DNA of 64,000 nucleotides, from NCBI GenBank assembly GCA_025363655.1, contig JANYDK010000121.1, positions 62,001 to 126,000 of the forward strand. Direction: 5' to 3'. The first letter of the stretch is position 1; each line of letters opens with the position of its first letter. Below are positions 63,347-64,000 of the stretch, piece after piece. The stretch is from Deltaproteobacteria bacterium (GTDB lineage Bacteria > Myxococcota_A > Polyangia > Polyangiales > JADJMO01). The position numbers and the translations under genes are program-made. Under the pieces are notes generated by a model, which was not told the DNA's origin, searched no databases, and worked only from the letters and a program-made list of their open reading frames with translations.

Positions 63347-64000
63347 CTAGTAGAGAATCCGCGTTCGGATGTTCGTCTCCAGCGCGGCGATGTCGGCACG
63401 CACGTCCTCGGCGACGTCGTGCGCGATGTCCATCATCAGGTAACCAATTTGGTTGTCGGTCGAGAGGATTTGGCTCTCGATGTTGGCGTTGCGTTCGCTG
63501 ACGATGCGGTTGATGTCGCGGAGCACGCCGGGCACGTTTTTATGGACGTTCAAGATGCGGTGGGTGCGCGGCTTCGGCGCCGGCACCTCGACCTGCGGGA
63601 AGTTCACCGCGCCGGTGGTGGCGCCGGTGTTGACGTAGCGAATGAGGCTGACGGCGACCTCCTTGCCGATGGCTTCCTGGGCCTCGAGGGTCGAGCCACC
63701 GATGTGCGGCGTCAGGAGGACGTTGGGGACGCCGCGCAGCTCGCTGGCGAAGCCGGGGCCGTTCTCCTCGGGCTCCTCGGGGAAGACGTCGATGGCGGCG
63801 CCGGCGAGGTGCTTCTTCTTCAGCGCCTCGGCGAGCGCGGGGATTTGCACGACGGTGCCGCGGCTGGCGTTGAGGAGATGCGCGCCCTTCTTCATGCGCG
63901 ACAGCTCTTCGGGGCCGATCATGCCCTTGGTGGCGGCCGTCTCGGGGACGTGCAGCGAGACGAAGTCGGACTGCTCGAGGAGCTCGCCGAGCGCGGGGAC
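63347..64000 (-). CDS. serA: D-3-phosphoglycerate dehydrogenase, partial (C-terminal part)
   Basis: The first enzyme of serine synthesis, oxidising 3-phosphoglycerate with NAD. Only about 217 C-terminal codons are in the window; the gene runs off the right end. Visible are SDFVSLHVPET, LLNASRGTVVQIPALAEAL, catalytic-region IDVFPEEPEEN and LLTPHIGGSTLEAQEAIG, then an ACT domain (VPGVLRDINRIVSERNANIE) that binds serine for feedback inhibition. The ACT domain follows directly after the NAD domain, as in the short E. coli type. Confidence 0.95.
   Translation of the reverse strand, partial: VPALGELLEQSDFVSLHVPETAATKGMIGPEELSRMKKGAHLLNASRGTVVQIPALAEALKKKHLAGAAIDVFPEEPEENGPGFASELRGVPNVLLTPHIGGSTLEAQEAIGKEVAVSLIRYVNTGATTGAVNFPQVEVPAPKPRTHRILNVHKNVPGVLRDINRIVSERNANIESQILSTDNQIGYLMMDIAHDVAEDVRADIAALETNIRTRILY

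Overview
The window is GC-rich DNA with strong G/C third-position bias, dense genes, many lipoproteins, PEGA and thrombospondin type-3 proteins, a Ser/Thr kinase, a PPM phosphatase, a solitary PilT and a TIGR04551-like protein. This mix suggests the chromosome of a myxobacterium (Myxococcota, probably the Polyangia side). That placement is inferred from gene content; no rRNA, tRNA, CRISPR array, insertion sequence or phage gene is visible.

Layout. 1-8154: a broken FHA-domain gene, a lipoprotein, then minus-strand envelope genes (TPR protein, OmpA/TSP3 protein, TPR-PEGA-barrel protein) and a membrane-anchored Ser/Thr kinase. 8471-13131: a partial F-type ATP synthase operon, atpF-atpF-atpH-atpA-atpG, lacking atpB, atpE, atpD and atpC. 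13258-15067: a two-gene ABC system. 15083-19925: cytochrome c lipoprotein, divergent LysR/aldo-keto reductase pair, YcaQ/AlkX-like glycosylase, DUF2156 acyltransferase-like protein. 19882-23633: a tightly overlapped operon encoding an unknown protein, an XPB-type helicase, its Bax1-like nuclease partner (DUF790) and a J-domain protein. 24314-26725: Lon protease, followed by a 34-residue small ORF with a near-perfect Shine-Dalgarno sequence. 26950-31268: five consecutive lipoproteins on the minus strand, including a lamin-tail-like and an OB-fold-like one. 31379-37895: PilT, envelope proteins, a beta-propeller protein and a polytopic membrane protein with an HEXXH site. 39082-48603: a MoxR/DUF58/vWA operon. 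48587-54332: TPR protein, two divergent DUF4337 paralogues, and a PPM phosphatase fused to a cyclic-nucleotide-binding domain. 54478-60536: outer-membrane-type proteins. 60591-64000: RadA, a small unknown protein, an SH3/double-psi-barrel lipoprotein and the 3' end of serA.

How the genes work together. Three groups look functionally coherent: the ATP synthase stalk and F1 genes; the XPB-Bax1-J protein cluster, which looks like a DNA-processing machine with a chaperone adaptor; and the MoxR-DUF58-vWA cluster, a AAA+ chaperone with its usual vWA partners plus a very large coiled-coil membrane protein. Between them lie many exported proteins of unknown role.

Points most worth following: the 34-residue gene after lon, the J-protein/XPB/Bax1 operon with the tail of a lost paralogue upstream, a 57-residue segment in AtpA where most bacteria have about 7, a 70-bp two-hairpin repeat present twice directly after stop codons, and the head-to-head DUF4337 pair with histidine-rich N-termini.
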